Part shown: positions 44,789 through 55,632 of the stretch, piece by piece
Position numbering within the stretch: position 1 is the first letter of the stretch
How the letters are laid out: every line of letters starts with the position of its first letter
From: Arthrobacter sp. M4
GTDB taxonomy: Bacteria; Actinomycetota; Actinomycetes; Actinomycetales; Micrococcaceae
NCBI RefSeq assembly: GCF_020251205.1
Contig: NZ_JAIWYX010000003.1
Location: 310,001-374,000 of the forward strand
DNA length: 64,000 bases
Direction: 5' to 3'
Notes under the pieces: model-generated
What the model was told of the DNA's origin: nothing
Databases searched by the model: none
Seen by the model: only the letters and a program-made list of their open reading frames with translations
Made by a program: the position numbers and the translations under genes

Positions 44789-45838
44789 CTACCTCGTGAA
44801 CGGCTGCCGCGGCGTGCTGACGTCGTATATGGACACGGGGTTTTTGGGATCTTGGGGCTTCTTGAGCAGGGCCGCCAGAACTTTTGCCTTCAGCTCCTTG
44901 TCCGCCTCGTTTCCCCAAACGACAGTCTTCCCGCTTGTGAGTTTGAGTTCCACCGAATCGACGGACTTGGCAGAAGCTGTCGCCATCTGGGACAGCACAT
45001 CAGGCGGCAGCGTCGCCAGGACGGCGGTAATTGCCGAGAACAGTTCCCTACCCGCTGGAGTCGTTCCGCCGTCGATAACCGGCAGCGACACCGACGCCGG
45101 ATCTTTGGTGGCCGCCAGTTGGACGCCGTCAACATCCACCAGGAGGAAGTCGGCCCCTTGCTTGACCAATGCCACGGGAACCCGCTCAGTGACATGGACA
45201 ACCAGCTCGGAAGGCGGATGTGCTTCAGTCTTCACCGAGCGGATTTGGACGAGAGGTTTCAACAAGGAATTCACGTGGTCCGTGGTCACCTGCGGAAGCG
45301 GCGTGCCCTTGACGGGTTCCAGCGCTGCCGTCACCGCATCAGGGGTGAGGAGCTTTGTGCCGGTGACTGTCACGGTTCGCACGGCAAGGAACGGAGACCA
45401 GATGGCCCCGGCAATGATGCCAATGGTCACCAGGGCGGCAGCGCAAGCGGCCAACATGATGTTCCGCCGAAGCCTGCGACCACGTGGTTCGGGAAAGGCA
45501 AGGACGTTGTCCTTCCGGTCCGGGCCGCTGCCCTGGCCACCACCGCGTTTGATGCCCTTGGTTGTCCGTCCCGTCCCTTGACCACGATCCTTCGCCGCGG
45601 AATCCCGGCCCATGCCGGACTTGGCGGTCCGCTTACCTTTCTTCCGCCCGCCGCCTTTGGCCTCCGGCTCACGAGCGCCGAGATCTTCCACCCCGCGCTC
45701 CACGCTGATGACCACGGGATCCATTGCCTTGTCCCGGATGGAACTTGAGGGTGAGCCGGCACCCTCTGACTGCGGGATCCCGCGCGTCCCGCCAGTCTGG
45801 TTCGAAGGCCGGAAGGTCGGCCGGCGGGTGCTAGCCAC
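44789..45838 (-). CDS. ftsQ: Cell division protein FtsQ
   Basis: A divisome membrane protein that links early and late division proteins. The 349 residues have a long basic Gly/Lys cytoplasmic tail (to about 130), one membrane helix (IMLAACAAALVTIGIIAGAIW), then a POTRA domain (LAVRTVTVTGTKLLTPDAV) and the FtsQ beta domain. The start is the GTG at 45838, which overlaps the murC end by 8 bases and has GGAG 7 bases before it. The cytoplasmic tail is longer than in most FtsQ proteins. Confidence 0.92.
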   Translation of the reverse strand: MASTRRPTFRPSNQTGGTRGIPQSEGAGSPSSSIRDKAMDPVVISVERGVEDLGAREPEAKGGGRKKGKRTAKSGMGRDSAAKDRGQGTGRTTKGIKRGGGQGSGPDRKDNVLAFPEPRGRRLRRNIMLAACAAALVTIGIIAGAIWSPFLAVRTVTVTGTKLLTPDAVTAALEPVKGTPLPQVTTDHVNSLLKPLVQIRSVKTEAHPPSELVVHVTERVPVALVKQGADFLLVDVDGVQLAATKDPASVSLPVIDGGTTPAGRELFSAITAVLATLPPDVLSQMATASAKSVDSVELKLTSGKTVVWGNEADKELKAKVLAALLKKPQDPKNPVSIYDVSTPRQPFTR

Positions 45839-47204
45839 CCAAAGACTCCACGATGAGCGGACCGTAGGCGGTAACGTCACCCGCGCCGACGGTAAGCACG
45901 ATGTCACCTTCCTGCGCCACGCCGGTCAAGGCCTCTACTGCTTCCCGGCCCGGGCCCACAAGCCTGCCGTTGCCCAGCCGATCGGCGATCAACAGGCTCG
46001 TAACGCCGGGAATGGGATCTTCGCGCGCCGGATAGATCTCCAGTACGAAAGCTGTATCTGCCAGGCCCAGTGCAGAAGCGAACTCCTCCGCGAATTCCCG
46101 TGTACGCGAAAAAAGGTGCGGTTGGAACAACACATGGACCTTGTTGCCGCCGGCCACGGACTTTGCGGCAGCCAAAGCCGCCCGAACCTCCGTGGGGTGG
46201 TGGGCGTAGTCGTCGTAGACGCGAACCCCCCGGCCCTCCCCCTTGAATTCGAAGCGCCGCGAGGCACCAGTGAAATGCGCCAGTGCCGCGGCCGCCACGT
46301 TGGGGGCCACACCAAGGGAAACGCCGACGCCGAAGGCAGCGGCCGCGTTGAGGGCGTTGTGGCGCCCCGGGACCAGCAGTTCCAGGGGATAGCGGCCGTC
46401 GGCCGTGGCGAGCCAGGTGTTTCCGGGGCCGCCGTCGTCGAGCCTGATGTCCGAGTCGTCTGAGGTTCCGTAGCGCAGTACCCTAGTCTCCCCGCGGCCC
46501 GCGGTCCGGTCCGCCAGCGCACGGGCACCGGCGTCGTCAGCGCAGGCAATCAGCACGCCGTCTGCCGGGAGGAGCGCGGCGAAGGAATCGAAGGAGGCGT
46601 GGACAGCCTCAGCAGTTCCGTAGTGGTCCAGGTGGTCGGCCTCGACGTTCGTCACTACGGCAACATTGGGCCGATAGTTCAGGAACGAGCCGTCCGATTC
46701 GTCTGCCTCGGCCACGAACACGTCGGACTCGCCATTGGCCGCGTTGACCCCCAGGGCAGGAACGTTGGCACCGATGGCAAAGGACGGGTCCAAGCCGGCT
46801 TCCTTGAGCATCACGGTGATCATGGACGTGGTGGTGGATTTCCCGTGGGTTCCCGCCACAGTCACCACGCGGTCACCTGCCATTGTGGCGGCCAGGGCCT
46901 GGGATCGGTGCAGGACGGGCAGGCCCGCCTGCTGGGCGGCGACGAGTTCCGGGTTGTCCTTCCGGATAGCCGAACCTGCAACAACCGTCTGCGCGTCACC
47001 AAGGTTCGCTGAATCATAGCCGACGGCGATCCTGGCCCCTGCGGCGGCCAGCTCCGCCATAACGGGCAGGTCCTTTGCGTCCGAACCGCTGACCGGGACG
47101 CCCCGGGCCGCCATGATGCGTGCGACGCCGGACATGCCAACGCCGCCGATGCCGATGAAGTGCACCCTCCCCAGGCTGGCCAGCGCCTTGTCTGCTGCTG
47201 TCAC
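45831..47204 (-). CDS. murC: UDP-N-acetylmuramate--L-alanine ligase
   Basis: Adds L-Ala to UDP-MurNAc, the first amino acid of the stem peptide; ATP-dependent and cytosolic. The 457 residues carry [16 protein letters not shown] at the N-terminus, the ATP loop [10 protein letters not shown], and the late [10 protein letters not shown] block typical of MurC. The start overlaps the murG stop by 4 bases (GTGA). Confidence 0.97.
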   Translation of the reverse strand: MTAADKALASLGRVHFIGIGGVGMSGVARIMAARGVPVSGSDAKDLPVMAELAAAGARIAVGYDSANLGDAQTVVAGSAIRKDNPELVAAQQAGLPVLHRSQALAATMAGDRVVTVAGTHGKSTTTSMITVMLKEAGLDPSFAIGANVPALGVNAANGESDVFVAEADESDGSFLNYRPNVAVVTNVEADHLDHYGTAEAVHASFDSFAALLPADGVLIACADDAGARALADRTAGRGETRVLRYGTSDDSDIRLDDGGPGNTWLATADGRYPLELLVPGRHNALNAAAAFGVGVSLGVAPNVAAAALAHFTGASRRFEFKGEGRGVRVYDDYAHHPTEVRAALAAAKSVAGGNKVHVLFQPHLFSRTREFAEEFASALGLADTAFVLEIYPAREDPIPGVTSLLIADRLGNGRLVGPGREAVEALTGVAQEGDIVLTVGAGDVTAYGPLIVESLGG

Positions 47205-48373
47205 GCCGCCACCGCCTCAAGGACGAGCTCGGCCATGCGTTTGTCCGCGTCTCGTATCCCAAGGGCCGCGGCTTTGCGGGACATCTCGTTCAGACGTGCG
47301 GAATCGGAGAGCAACGGGACAAGTTCCCGTTCCACCCACTCCGGTGTCAGGGACTTGTCCGCGACCAGGAGTGCGGCGCCGTCGTTGACGAGGGAGGCGG
47401 CGTTGAGCGCTTGCTCGCCGTTACCGTGGGGAAGCGGTACAAAGACGGCGGGGACGCCTACGGCGGCGACTTCGCAGACCGTGGCGGCTCCCGAACGGGC
47501 CAGGAGGACGTCCGCTGCCGCGTACACGTTCTCCATGCCATCGACGTACTCCACCTGGCGGTACCCTTCTCCGCTCAGGGAATTGCCCGAAGAGTCCAGC
47601 ACGGTCTTGCCTTTGCCCGTGATGTGCAGCGTTTGCACTCCGGCATCCGCCAGTGCCTTCAGCGATGCAGAGATTGTTGCATTGATGCTCGCTGCCCCGG
47701 AAGAGCCTCCCGTGACAATCAGGGCCGGCCTGTTTGCTTCCAACCCCAGGGACGCCCGGGCAGACTCCCGACGGGACTCACGGTCCAAGCCGGCGATCGC
47801 CTTGCGCATGGGCATGCCTACGTGCCGGGCATGGCGGAGCCTCGTCTGTTCGAAGGCGACAGCCACATGGCGGCTAAACAACGCGCCCACCTTGTTGGCC
47901 AGCCCTGGCCGGGCATTCGCCTCGTGGATGACTATGGGAATCCGACGGAGCCGCGCCGCCAGGTACATCGGGGTGCACACATAGCCGCCGACCCCCACGA
48001 GGACATCGGCTTGTGCTTCGTCCAGGATCTTTCCTGACTGCCGTACGGCACCCAGAAGTTTTCCCGGGAGCCTGAACAGCGCGGCAGACGGCTTCCGTGG
48101 GAAAGGAACACGGTCGATCGTCGCCAGGGTGTAGCCGGCGGCCGGGACAAGTCGGGTCTCCATTCCCGTGGGCGTTCCGACGGCCACGATTGCGGCGTCC
48201 GGCCGCGCCTCGCGAATGGCGTCGGCAATGGCCAGCAGCGGGCTGATGTGCCCGGCAGTGCCACCTCCAGCCAACACGACTGAAAGCGGTCGATCTACGG
48301 AGGGCTGCCCCTCTCCTGGATGGAGCCTGTCGGCCGACTGTGGGCTGTCCTCGGGCAAACGCTGGGAGTTCAT
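47201..48373 (-). CDS. murG: UDP-N-acetylglucosamine transferase MurG
   Basis: Adds GlcNAc to lipid I to form lipid II on the inner membrane face. The 390 residues have the glycosyltransferase B loop [43 protein letters not shown] and the C-terminal donor site [27 protein letters not shown]. The first 29 residues are a polar extension. The stop overlaps murC by 4 bases; ftsW ends 6 bases upstream of its start. Confidence 0.97.
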   Translation of the reverse strand: MNSQRLPEDSPQSADRLHPGEGQPSVDRPLSVVLAGGGTAGHISPLLAIADAIREARPDAAIVAVGTPTGMETRLVPAAGYTLATIDRVPFPRKPSAALFRLPGKLLGAVRQSGKILDEAQADVLVGVGGYVCTPMYLAARLRRIPIVIHEANARPGLANKVGALFSRHVAVAFEQTRLRHARHVGMPMRKAIAGLDRESRRESARASLGLEANRPALIVTGGSSGAASINATISASLKALADAGVQTLHITGKGKTVLDSSGNSLSGEGYRQVEYVDGMENVYAAADVLLARSGAATVCEVAAVGVPAVFVPLPHGNGEQALNAASLVNDGAALLVADKSLTPEWVERELVPLLSDSARLNEMSRKAAALGIRDADKRMAELVLEAVAA

Positions 48374-48379
48374 GGAGTG

Positions 48380-49663
48380 CTAGGTACGCTTTCGTGCTTT
48401 TTTCGCCGGCAGCTTCACGAGCCGCTTGGGCCGGATATGGGGCGCCATCTGTGCGCGGGCCAAGGACAAGACTACGCCGATGCCGCACAGAGACATGAGC
48501 AGGGCAGAACCACCGTAGGAAATAAACGGCAGGGGAACGCCGATCACCGGAGCAAGACCCGTCACGACGGCCATATTCACGGTGCCCTGCCCGAGCAGCC
48601 AGACCATGATGGTTCCTGCGAGGACGCGCTGGAACATATCTTCCTGGGCAACCACCACCCTGTAGATGGCCGCGCCGAGGATCGCAAAAAGGACCAGGAC
48701 CACAAGCGTTCCGGCAAGGCCAAGTTCTTCGCCAATGATGGCGAAGATGAAGTCGTTATGGGCCTCGGGAATCCAGCTGTACTTTTGTCGGCTCTGGCCA
48801 AGTCCAACCCCGAACCATCCGCCCGACGCAAGCGCGTAGAGCCCATTGGTGGACTGGTAGTTGACGTCCGTGCCATCGGCGCAGACCTGCCCCGTCCAGG
48901 ACATGATGCGGCACATGCGGTTGGGGCTTGCTATAGCCATAACTGCCACGGCCAAGCCACCCACTACGGTGCCCAGCCCGAAGAGATACAGTCGGACGCC
49001 GGAGAAGAACAGTCCAGCAGCCACGATGATCATCACGATCATGCCGGTGCCAAGGTCATTCCCCGCAAGAACCAGGCCAACAACGCCGATGGCCACCGGC
49101 ACCACAGGGATGAGGGCGTGCTTCGCCTGGTGGATCAGCTTTGCCTTGCGTGCCAGCACCGTGGCCATCCACAGGGCAAGGGCAAGTTTTGCGGCCTCCG
49201 AAGGCTGGAAGGTAAACGGGCCCACCTCGATCCAGTTCTGGTTGCCGTTGGTGCTGGTTCCAATCAGCAGAACGAGTCCCAGAAGGACGAAAGCAACAAT
49301 GATTGCCGGCCAGGCGAGCCGTTTGAGCCATTGCACGTTGACGCGGGACAGGACCAGCATCAGGACGATGCCGATTGCCGCGAACATCCCCTGCTTCAGG
49401 GCTGCCGAGTAGGGTGACTCCCCTGCTGCAATGGCTTCAACACTGGAGGCCGACAGCACCATCATGATGCCGATGGCGGTCAGCGCAAGCGTTGCTCCCA
49501 GAATGAGGTAGTATGTCGATCCGTTCCGGGACCTTCCTGTGCCTTCCAGTGCCGTCCAGAAACGCCTCAGGCCGCGAACGGGAGGAGCCGTCTTTGGCGC
49601 GCCGCCTGCTGGCGCCACGGACCCAAGGTTTCGGTCCCGCGTGCGTGGGGGCGTGCTGACCAT
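48380..49663 (-). CDS. ftsW: Peptidoglycan glycosyltransferase FtsW
   Basis: A SEDS-family polymerase that links lipid II into septal glycan with FtsI. The 427 residues form about ten membrane helices after a ~45-residue cytoplasmic tail. Family blocks: FTFQPSEAAKLALALWMA, LVLAGNDLGTGMI (the conserved D), HNDFIFAIIGEELGLAG, and GVPLPFISYGGSALLMSL near the end. The C-terminus is basic. It is encoded between murD and murG. Confidence 0.97.
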   Translation of the reverse strand: MVSTPPRTRDRNLGSVAPAGGAPKTAPPVRGLRRFWTALEGTGRSRNGSTYYLILGATLALTAIGIMMVLSASSVEAIAAGESPYSAALKQGMFAAIGIVLMLVLSRVNVQWLKRLAWPAIIVAFVLLGLVLLIGTSTNGNQNWIEVGPFTFQPSEAAKLALALWMATVLARKAKLIHQAKHALIPVVPVAIGVVGLVLAGNDLGTGMIVMIIVAAGLFFSGVRLYLFGLGTVVGGLAVAVMAIASPNRMCRIMSWTGQVCADGTDVNYQSTNGLYALASGGWFGVGLGQSRQKYSWIPEAHNDFIFAIIGEELGLAGTLVVLVLFAILGAAIYRVVVAQEDMFQRVLAGTIMVWLLGQGTVNMAVVTGLAPVIGVPLPFISYGGSALLMSLCGIGVVLSLARAQMAPHIRPKRLVKLPAKKARKRT

Positions 49664-49665
49664 CG

Positions 49666-51246
49666 CTACTCCTCGTCGGTCTGTGCCTGCCCTTCCACGA
49701 GCTCGCGAACTGCCTGGATGAAAGCGTCGCCACGGTGAGCGTAGGAAGAGAATTGGTCCATCGAAGCAGCCGCGGGGGCCATAAGCACGGTATCGCCGGA
49801 CTCGGCCACCTGCGCCGCCGACGCCACCGCTTGGGCCATGACAGCTTCACCGCGGTTCGCGGCTCGATCTGCACCGGCACCAGGCCCTTCGGCTGACTGC
49901 TCTTCTCCAGTGTCGCCCGTGGGCTGCGGTATCACGGGAACGTCGGGGGCGTGTCGGGCGAGTGCCGCCTCGAGTTCCACCGTGTCCGTCCCTATCAGCA
50001 CAACGGCCTTGAGTCGCTCCGCATTGTCCTGGACCAGCTGATCGTAGTTGACACCCTTTGACAGGCCGCCGGCGATCCAGACGACGTTCCTGAATGAAGC
50101 GAGTGACGCTGAGGCTGCGTGTGGATTCGTTGCCTTGGAGTCGTTGATCCAGAGAACTCCGCGCTGCTTGGCCACTGCCTGGATGCGGTGGTCGCCTGGC
50201 GCGTAGTTTCGCAGACCCTGCCTTACGGCGCTGGCTTCGACCCCGTAGGCGCGGACCAGGGCAGCGGCAGCAAGCGCATTGGCAACCATGTGCCGAGGGG
50301 CCACCGGGCCCAGGTCAGACAACGCTGCCAGCTCGGCAGCGGAGTTCTTGCGGTCCTCGATGAACGCCCGGTCCACCACCAAACCCTCGACGATGCCCAC
50401 CATGCTGATTGCTGGTGACGACGTTGTGAAGGCAACGGCGCGGCAGCCCTCCACAACGTCTGCGTTCTCTACCATCCGCTCAGTTTCGATCTGCTCGGCG
50501 TTGTAGATGCAGGCTTTCTGCGTGTGCTCGTAGATCTTGGCCTTGTCGGCGAGGTAGGAGTCGTATGAACCATGCCAGTCAACGTGATCCTCCGCGACAT
50601 TGAGGCAAACGCTGGCGACGGCGGAAACCGATTCGCTCCAGTGCAGCTGGAAGCTGGACAGCTCCACGGCGAAGACGTCGTACTCCACGGGGTCGCGGAG
50701 AGCATCGAGGATCGGCGTTCCCACATTGCCCACTGCGATGGCTTTGAGCCCGGCGGCCTGGAGCATGGCCTCAGCCATACCTACAGTGGTCGTCTTGCCG
50801 TTGGTGCCGGTGATGCTCAGCCAGTCTGCGGTTTTGCGTCCTTCTCGTTCACGCAGCCGCCAAGCCAGCTCAACGTCGCCCCACACCGGGATATGGGCGC
50901 GCTTGGCAGCGGCCAGCAACGCTTGGTCGGGACGCCAACCTGGTGACGTCACCACAAGTTCCGGGCGTTCGCCGTCGATTTTTGGCAGTGCCTCCACTGC
51001 GTCCGGGCCTAACAGCACGTCCGCAGCTCCAACGATCCGAAGAGTCTCCGCCTGCGCCTGGGCTTTGGCGGAGGTCGCCGCGTCAACGACGACGACGCGG
51101 GCACCTAGCTCAATCAACGTGTCCGCAGCCGCGAAACCCGAAACGCCGATGCCCGTGACGACCACACGCAGGCCTGCCCAGTCCGAATCCCAACTGGTCA
51201 GGCCCTTGAGCCGTTCAGCGAGAGCTGCAACATTGCGCACGTTCAC
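49666..51246 (-). CDS. murD: UDP-N-acetylmuramoylalanine--D-glutamate ligase
   Basis: Adds D-Glu to UDP-MurNAc-L-Ala. The 526 residues have an N-terminal Rossmann motif ([17 protein letters not shown]), the ATP loop [14 protein letters not shown], the [12 protein letters not shown] block and [11 protein letters not shown]. The C-terminal domain holds an unusual inserted segment of about 30 residues rich in Glu, Gly and Ala (around [15 protein letters not shown]). The start is the GTG at 51246, overlapping the mraY stop by 4 bases. Confidence 0.97.
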   Translation of the reverse strand: MNVRNVAALAERLKGLTSWDSDWAGLRVVVTGIGVSGFAAADTLIELGARVVVVDAATSAKAQAQAETLRIVGAADVLLGPDAVEALPKIDGERPELVVTSPGWRPDQALLAAAKRAHIPVWGDVELAWRLREREGRKTADWLSITGTNGKTTTVGMAEAMLQAAGLKAIAVGNVGTPILDALRDPVEYDVFAVELSSFQLHWSESVSAVASVCLNVAEDHVDWHGSYDSYLADKAKIYEHTQKACIYNAEQIETERMVENADVVEGCRAVAFTTSSPAISMVGIVEGLVVDRAFIEDRKNSAAELAALSDLGPVAPRHMVANALAAAALVRAYGVEASAVRQGLRNYAPGDHRIQAVAKQRGVLWINDSKATNPHAASASLASFRNVVWIAGGLSKGVNYDQLVQDNAERLKAVVLIGTDTVELEAALARHAPDVPVIPQPTGDTGEEQSAEGPGAGADRAANRGEAVMAQAVASAAQVAESGDTVLMAPAAASMDQFSSYAHRGDAFIQAVRELVEGQAQTDEE

Positions 51247-52352
51247 AGGAGCACCACCCATTCAGCGTAGAAAATGCCAAGCCCGGCGGCTACAAAGAGG
51301 CCGCAGAGGATCCAGAAACGGACCACCACAGTGACCTCGGCCCAGCCTTTGAGTTCAAAGTGATGCTGGAGAGGGGCCATCTTGAAGAACCGTTTGCCCT
51401 TGGTGGCCTTAAAGTAGCCCACCTGGATGATGACGGATAGCGTGATCAGGACAAACAGCCCACCGATGAGGCCCAGGAGCAACTCCGTGCGGGACATGAT
51501 CGCGAACCCGGCAATAGCGCCGCCGATGGCCAGTGAGCCCGTATCCCCCATAAAGATCTTTGCGGGCGATGTGTTCCACCACAAGAAACCAACCAGCGCC
51601 GCGCTCATGATGGCAGCAAGCAAAGCCAGGTCCAGCGGGTCGCGAACGATGTAGCAGCCCGATCCTGCTTCCCGCGGCGAGCCGCAGGCCTGGTTGGACT
51701 GCCAGATGCCCATGATCGTGTACGCGCCAAAGACCATCACTGCGGCGCCGGCAGCAAGCCCGTCCAGGCCGTCGGTCAGGTTCACCCCGTTGGTGGCTGC
51801 CGTCACGATCAGGTTGGACCAGATCACGAATAGGATCGCTCCGAGGACCGTGCCGCCAAATGCCAGGTTCAGCCACGGAATGTCGCGGACAAGGGAGATC
51901 TGGGTTGAAGCCGGCGTGATCCCCGCAGAGTCCGGGAAGTTAAGGGCCAGCACGGCGAAAGCGATACCCACAACGCCTTGCAGGATCAGTTTGGCCTTGG
52001 CGTTCAACCCCAGGCTTCGCTGTTTGGAGATCTTGATGTAGTCATCGAGGAACCCGACAAAACCCATGCCAACCGCCAGGAAGAGGAGCAGCAGCCCTGA
52101 CGCGGAGGGCCCCGGAGACCGGGGATTCATGAACCACATCAGCAAATGAGTGACCGAGTAGCTGATCAAAACCGCAGCGACGACGACGGTTCCACCCATG
52201 GTGGGCGTCCCGCGCTTGGTGTGGTGGGAAGTAGGTCCGTCGTCCCTGATGAACTGGCCGTAGCCCTTGTTGACGAGGAAACGGATGAACAGGGGCGTGC
52301 CGATTAGCGCCGCGAGGAGGGCAACGCCGGCGCCGATCAGTAGTGCGATCAT
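51243..52352 (-). CDS. mraY: Phospho-N-acetylmuramoyl-pentapeptide transferase
   Basis: Moves the phospho-MurNAc-pentapeptide to undecaprenyl phosphate to make lipid I. The 369 residues form a ten-helix membrane protein. Family blocks: the N-terminal [31 protein letters not shown] with the catalytic Asp pair, [16 protein letters not shown], and the late [18 protein letters not shown]. It overlaps its neighbours murF and murD by 4 bases on each side. Confidence 0.98.
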   Translation of the reverse strand: MIALLIGAGVALLAALIGTPLFIRFLVNKGYGQFIRDDGPTSHHTKRGTPTMGGTVVVAAVLISYSVTHLLMWFMNPRSPGPSASGLLLLFLAVGMGFVGFLDDYIKISKQRSLGLNAKAKLILQGVVGIAFAVLALNFPDSAGITPASTQISLVRDIPWLNLAFGGTVLGAILFVIWSNLIVTAATNGVNLTDGLDGLAAGAAVMVFGAYTIMGIWQSNQACGSPREAGSGCYIVRDPLDLALLAAIMSAALVGFLWWNTSPAKIFMGDTGSLAIGGAIAGFAIMSRTELLLGLIGGLFVLITLSVIIQVGYFKATKGKRFFKMAPLQHHFELKGWAEVTVVVRFWILCGLFVAAGLGIFYAEWVVLL

Positions 52353-53845
52353 TGCTGTTCGTTCCCTTCAGTGGCGGCAGTCGGAGCTGCGCTCTTGACG
52401 TTCTCAGGGGCCGGGGCGGCCTGTGCTATCCGATCCCCCAGATGCCTCAGGCCCACGCCGTTCGAGGACTTGAACAAAACAAGGTCGTCCGGCCTCAGCT
52501 CTGACTGAAGGAGCTCAAAGGCCTGGTCCGCCGTCTCAGTGAAACTGCATTCGTCCCCCCAGGAGCCTTCCTGGATGGCTGAAATGTATAGGGGCCGGGC
52601 TTCCCGCCCCACCACCAGCAGCCGGTCGATGTTGAGCCTCACTACCTGGGTGCCGACGGCTGCGTGTTCGCGAATCGAGTCTTCGCCGAGTTCCAGCATG
52701 GCGCCCAGCACCGCCCAGGTCCTGCGGCCCCGGCCCAGGTCAGCCAGGGTGCGGAGCGCTGCCCGCATGGACTCCGGGTTGGCGTTATAGGCATCGTTGA
52801 TGATGGTGACGCCGTCAGCGCGTTCGGTGCGCTCCATGCGCCAGCGGCTTACAGGCGCCTGGCTGCTGAGCGACGCAGCGATATCGGCGGCGGGAATGCC
52901 TGCAGCGAAGGCAGCGGCAGCTGCAGCCAGGAGGTTTGCGACGTGGTGCACGCCAATAAGGCGGCTTGAGACGCTTACTGGCTGTCCGCCGTCGGGCAGT
53001 TGCAGATCGAATCCCGGGTGGCCTTCCGGGCCAGTGGAAACGTTGAGGGCCCGGACGGCGAGGTCGTCCGGATGGCCGCTGGAAGACGTAAAGCCAAGAA
53101 CGGTCGCTGTGGTGCGGGCGCGCATGGCGGCAACCCGGGCGTCGTCCAGGTTGAGGATCGCCGTGCCCGCATCGGGAAGCGACTCCACAAGCTCCCCCTT
53201 GGCCTGTGCGATGTTTTCGACGCCGCCAAACTCTCCTGCGTGCGCTGAACCAACACCCAGGACAACGCCGATCTCCGGGCGCACGATGTCTGCCAGGTAG
53301 GCGATGTGGCCGATCCCGGTGGCACCCATTTCGATGACCAGGTACCGGGTGTTGTTGTCGGCGCGGAACACGGTGAGGGGCACTCCAACCTCGCCGTTAT
53401 AGGAGCCTTGCGGCGCCACAGTGGGGCCGGCCGCGGAGAGGATGCCTGCCAGGAGGTCCTTGGTTGTGGTCTTGCCCGCGGAGCCGGTGATCCCGATGAC
53501 GGTCAGCTGCTCGCCGACGGCCGCCCTGGCGGCCCGCATGCGGCGGACGCATTCGGCTGCCAAGGCCCCCATGGCCAGGACAGCGTCTTCTACGACGACG
53601 GCGGGAAACGGCTTGCCATCGGCGTCGCTGACTTCGCGCTCGGTCAGCGCGAGCACAGCCCCGTTCTCGAAGGCGGAGCCGACGAACGCGTGGCCGTCGG
53701 CGTGTTCGCCGGGCTTGGCGACGTACAGGGAACCTGGCTCGGCCTCACGCGAATCCGTGACCACTGAACCGGGAACAATGTCCGGGTCCGCAGCCAGCCG
53801 GCCATTGGTGATGTGGGCGATTTCCGCCGCTGTGAGTGCAATCAT
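52349..53845 (-). CDS. murF: UDP-MurNAc-tripeptide--D-alanyl-D-alanine ligase
   Basis: Completes the pentapeptide precursor by adding D-Ala-D-Ala. The 498 residues start with [17 protein letters not shown], have the ATP loop [12 protein letters not shown], the [11 protein letters not shown] block, and [11 protein letters not shown] typical of MurF. The stop overlaps mraY by 4 bases, and murE ends 6 bases before its start. Confidence 0.97.
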   Translation of the reverse strand: MIALTAAEIAHITNGRLAADPDIVPGSVVTDSREAEPGSLYVAKPGEHADGHAFVGSAFENGAVLALTEREVSDADGKPFPAVVVEDAVLAMGALAAECVRRMRAARAAVGEQLTVIGITGSAGKTTTKDLLAGILSAAGPTVAPQGSYNGEVGVPLTVFRADNNTRYLVIEMGATGIGHIAYLADIVRPEIGVVLGVGSAHAGEFGGVENIAQAKGELVESLPDAGTAILNLDDARVAAMRARTTATVLGFTSSSGHPDDLAVRALNVSTGPEGHPGFDLQLPDGGQPVSVSSRLIGVHHVANLLAAAAAAFAAGIPAADIAASLSSQAPVSRWRMERTERADGVTIINDAYNANPESMRAALRTLADLGRGRRTWAVLGAMLELGEDSIREHAAVGTQVVRLNIDRLLVVGREARPLYISAIQEGSWGDECSFTETADQAFELLQSELRPDDLVLFKSSNGVGLRHLGDRIAQAAPAPENVKSAAPTAATEGNEQQ

Positions 53846-53851
53846 GACTGT

Positions 53852-55537
53852 CTAGGACTCTATCCGCTCGTTCGTGGAAACGCTGAATCCCCTGGCTGTC
53901 AAGGACTTCCGCAGTTCAACCCTGTCGTCGAGGGCAAGATTGACGCCTTTGACTTCCTGCCAGACTTCATGGCCCCGCCCTGCGACAAGGATCGTGTCCC
54001 TTTCCGTGGCGAGTTCGACAGCCTGCCGAATGGCCTCTTCCCGCGGGTAGGCCTCGATAATTTCGCACCTCAGGCCCTCCGCCGTCCTCGCAGCCTCGGC
54101 GCCCGCCAGTACTTCCGCGCGGATCGCCGCAGCGTCCTCGTCGTGCGGGTCGTCGTCGCTGACAATGACGACGTCGGCCAGCCTGGCCGCGATGGCACCC
54201 ATTGTTGGGCGCTTGCCCTGGTCGCGCTGCCCGGTGGCGCCGAAGACCACGATGAGCCTGGAGTCCGGCGCCGGCGACCGCACGGCCTCCAAGGCCCGCT
54301 GGAGCGCGTCCGGGTTGTGCGCAAAGTCGACGACGGCGGCTGGCGCCGTTGAGACGAGCTGCATCCGGCCGGGTACAGAAACAGTGAATGGATCGTGTTC
54401 GTCCAGGGCAGCCTGGACTTCCGCCAGCGGCACGCCGGATTCGAGAACCATCGCAGTAGCCAGCGCAGCATTGGCGACGTTGAAGCTGCCTGGCAGCCCG
54501 GTGTGCACGCGAAGGCTGCTGCCACCGCGGTGCCGAAGTTCGAACTCGGTCCCGAGGCCCCTGGCCCGCTGGCCCGCCACCATCCAGTCGACAGTGGGAG
54601 ACTGCGGCGCGCCGGTATGGTCGGCTCCCGGTTCCCCGACGGCGGAAGCCACGGTGGACAGTGTCGCGAGCGGAAGCGGAGCTTCGGCCGCCAGGCGTCG
54701 TCCCCAGTCGTCGTCGACCGTTACCACGGCGCGGCGCGCGCGCTCGGGTGTGAACAGTTCCGCCTTGGTCAGGTAGTAGTCCTCCATGCTGCCGTGCAGG
54801 TCCAGGTGGTCCTGCGTCAGGTTGCTGAAGCCAACAACGTCGAAGCGTACGGCGTCCACGCGGTGGAAGGACACAGCGTGGGATGAGACTTCCATGGACG
54901 CGGCATCGAGGCCACGCTCGCGCATCAGTGCCAGCAGTGCGTGGACATCGGTGGACTCGGGTGTGGTCAGGAGGCTCGGGATGGCGTCAGCGCCAGCCAG
55001 GATTTCGATGGTTCCGATCAGGCCGGTTGTCCTGCCGAGGGCACGCAGCAGCGAATTGATGAAGTAGGTGGTGGTTGTCTTGCCGTTCGTGCCGGTGACG
55101 CCGAAGAGCGTAGGCGTATGGCCATCATCGGGCTGGCTCTTGTAGATCAGCGACGCCAGGCGCCCAGCCAAAGTACGTGGCGAATCAACAACCAGAACTG
55201 GGACGCCCGTGTCGGCGGCAAGCGCGAGGAGCCTGGCTCCGTCGTCGTCCGTTACCACTGCAACTGCCCCGGCTTCGATGGCTTGTGCAACGAAGTCGGC
55301 ACCGTGCCTGCTGCTGCCCGGGAGGGCCAAGTACAGGTCGCCAGGCTGCACGGAAAGCGAGTTCAGGCTGATTCCCGTGACGTGGATCGACTCCGCTGCG
55401 GGCAGCGCGACGCCCAACTCCTCCGCAATCACGGAGAGCGGCACGGCTGCGACAGCAGTGGGCCGGAATCCCTGGCGTTCAGCAGCTTCGGCGCCGTCAG
55501 CGCCTGCGTTCGTGGGGGCCTGGTTCTGCTCTGACAA
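53852..55537 (-). CDS. murE: UDP-MurNAc-L-Ala-D-Glu--L-lysine ligase (MurE)
   Basis: Adds the third residue of the peptidoglycan stem peptide. The 561 residues carry the ATP loop [28 protein letters not shown] (with the carbamylated-Lys region of SNLTQDHLDLHG following) and VDFAHNPDALQRAL. The substrate-recognition site that reads DNPR in diaminopimelate-adding enzymes is DDPH here (D462-H465, in VSDDDPHDEDAAA). Without the Arg, diaminopimelate binding is not expected. An L-lysine substrate is inferred, which fits the lysine-type walls known for Arthrobacter. The N-terminal ~30 residues are a polar extension. Confidence 0.95.
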   Translation of the reverse strand: MSEQNQAPTNAGADGAEAAERQGFRPTAVAAVPLSVIAEELGVALPAAESIHVTGISLNSLSVQPGDLYLALPGSSRHGADFVAQAIEAGAVAVVTDDDGARLLALAADTGVPVLVVDSPRTLAGRLASLIYKSQPDDGHTPTLFGVTGTNGKTTTTYFINSLLRALGRTTGLIGTIEILAGADAIPSLLTTPESTDVHALLALMRERGLDAASMEVSSHAVSFHRVDAVRFDVVGFSNLTQDHLDLHGSMEDYYLTKAELFTPERARRAVVTVDDDWGRRLAAEAPLPLATLSTVASAVGEPGADHTGAPQSPTVDWMVAGQRARGLGTEFELRHRGGSSLRVHTGLPGSFNVANAALATAMVLESGVPLAEVQAALDEHDPFTVSVPGRMQLVSTAPAAVVDFAHNPDALQRALEAVRSPAPDSRLIVVFGATGQRDQGKRPTMGAIAARLADVVIVSDDDPHDEDAAAIRAEVLAGAEAARTAEGLRCEIIEAYPREEAIRQAVELATERDTILVAGRGHEVWQEVKGVNLALDDRVELRKSLTARGFSVSTNERIES

Positions 55538-55632
55538 AGGACTCTCCGTTGGTGCGAATTACTGCGGGCAGGCCGCCTGCCACGGCGGACAAGGGCGCGG
55601 TTGTCCGATTGGGGTGGACCGCGCCACAAAGC

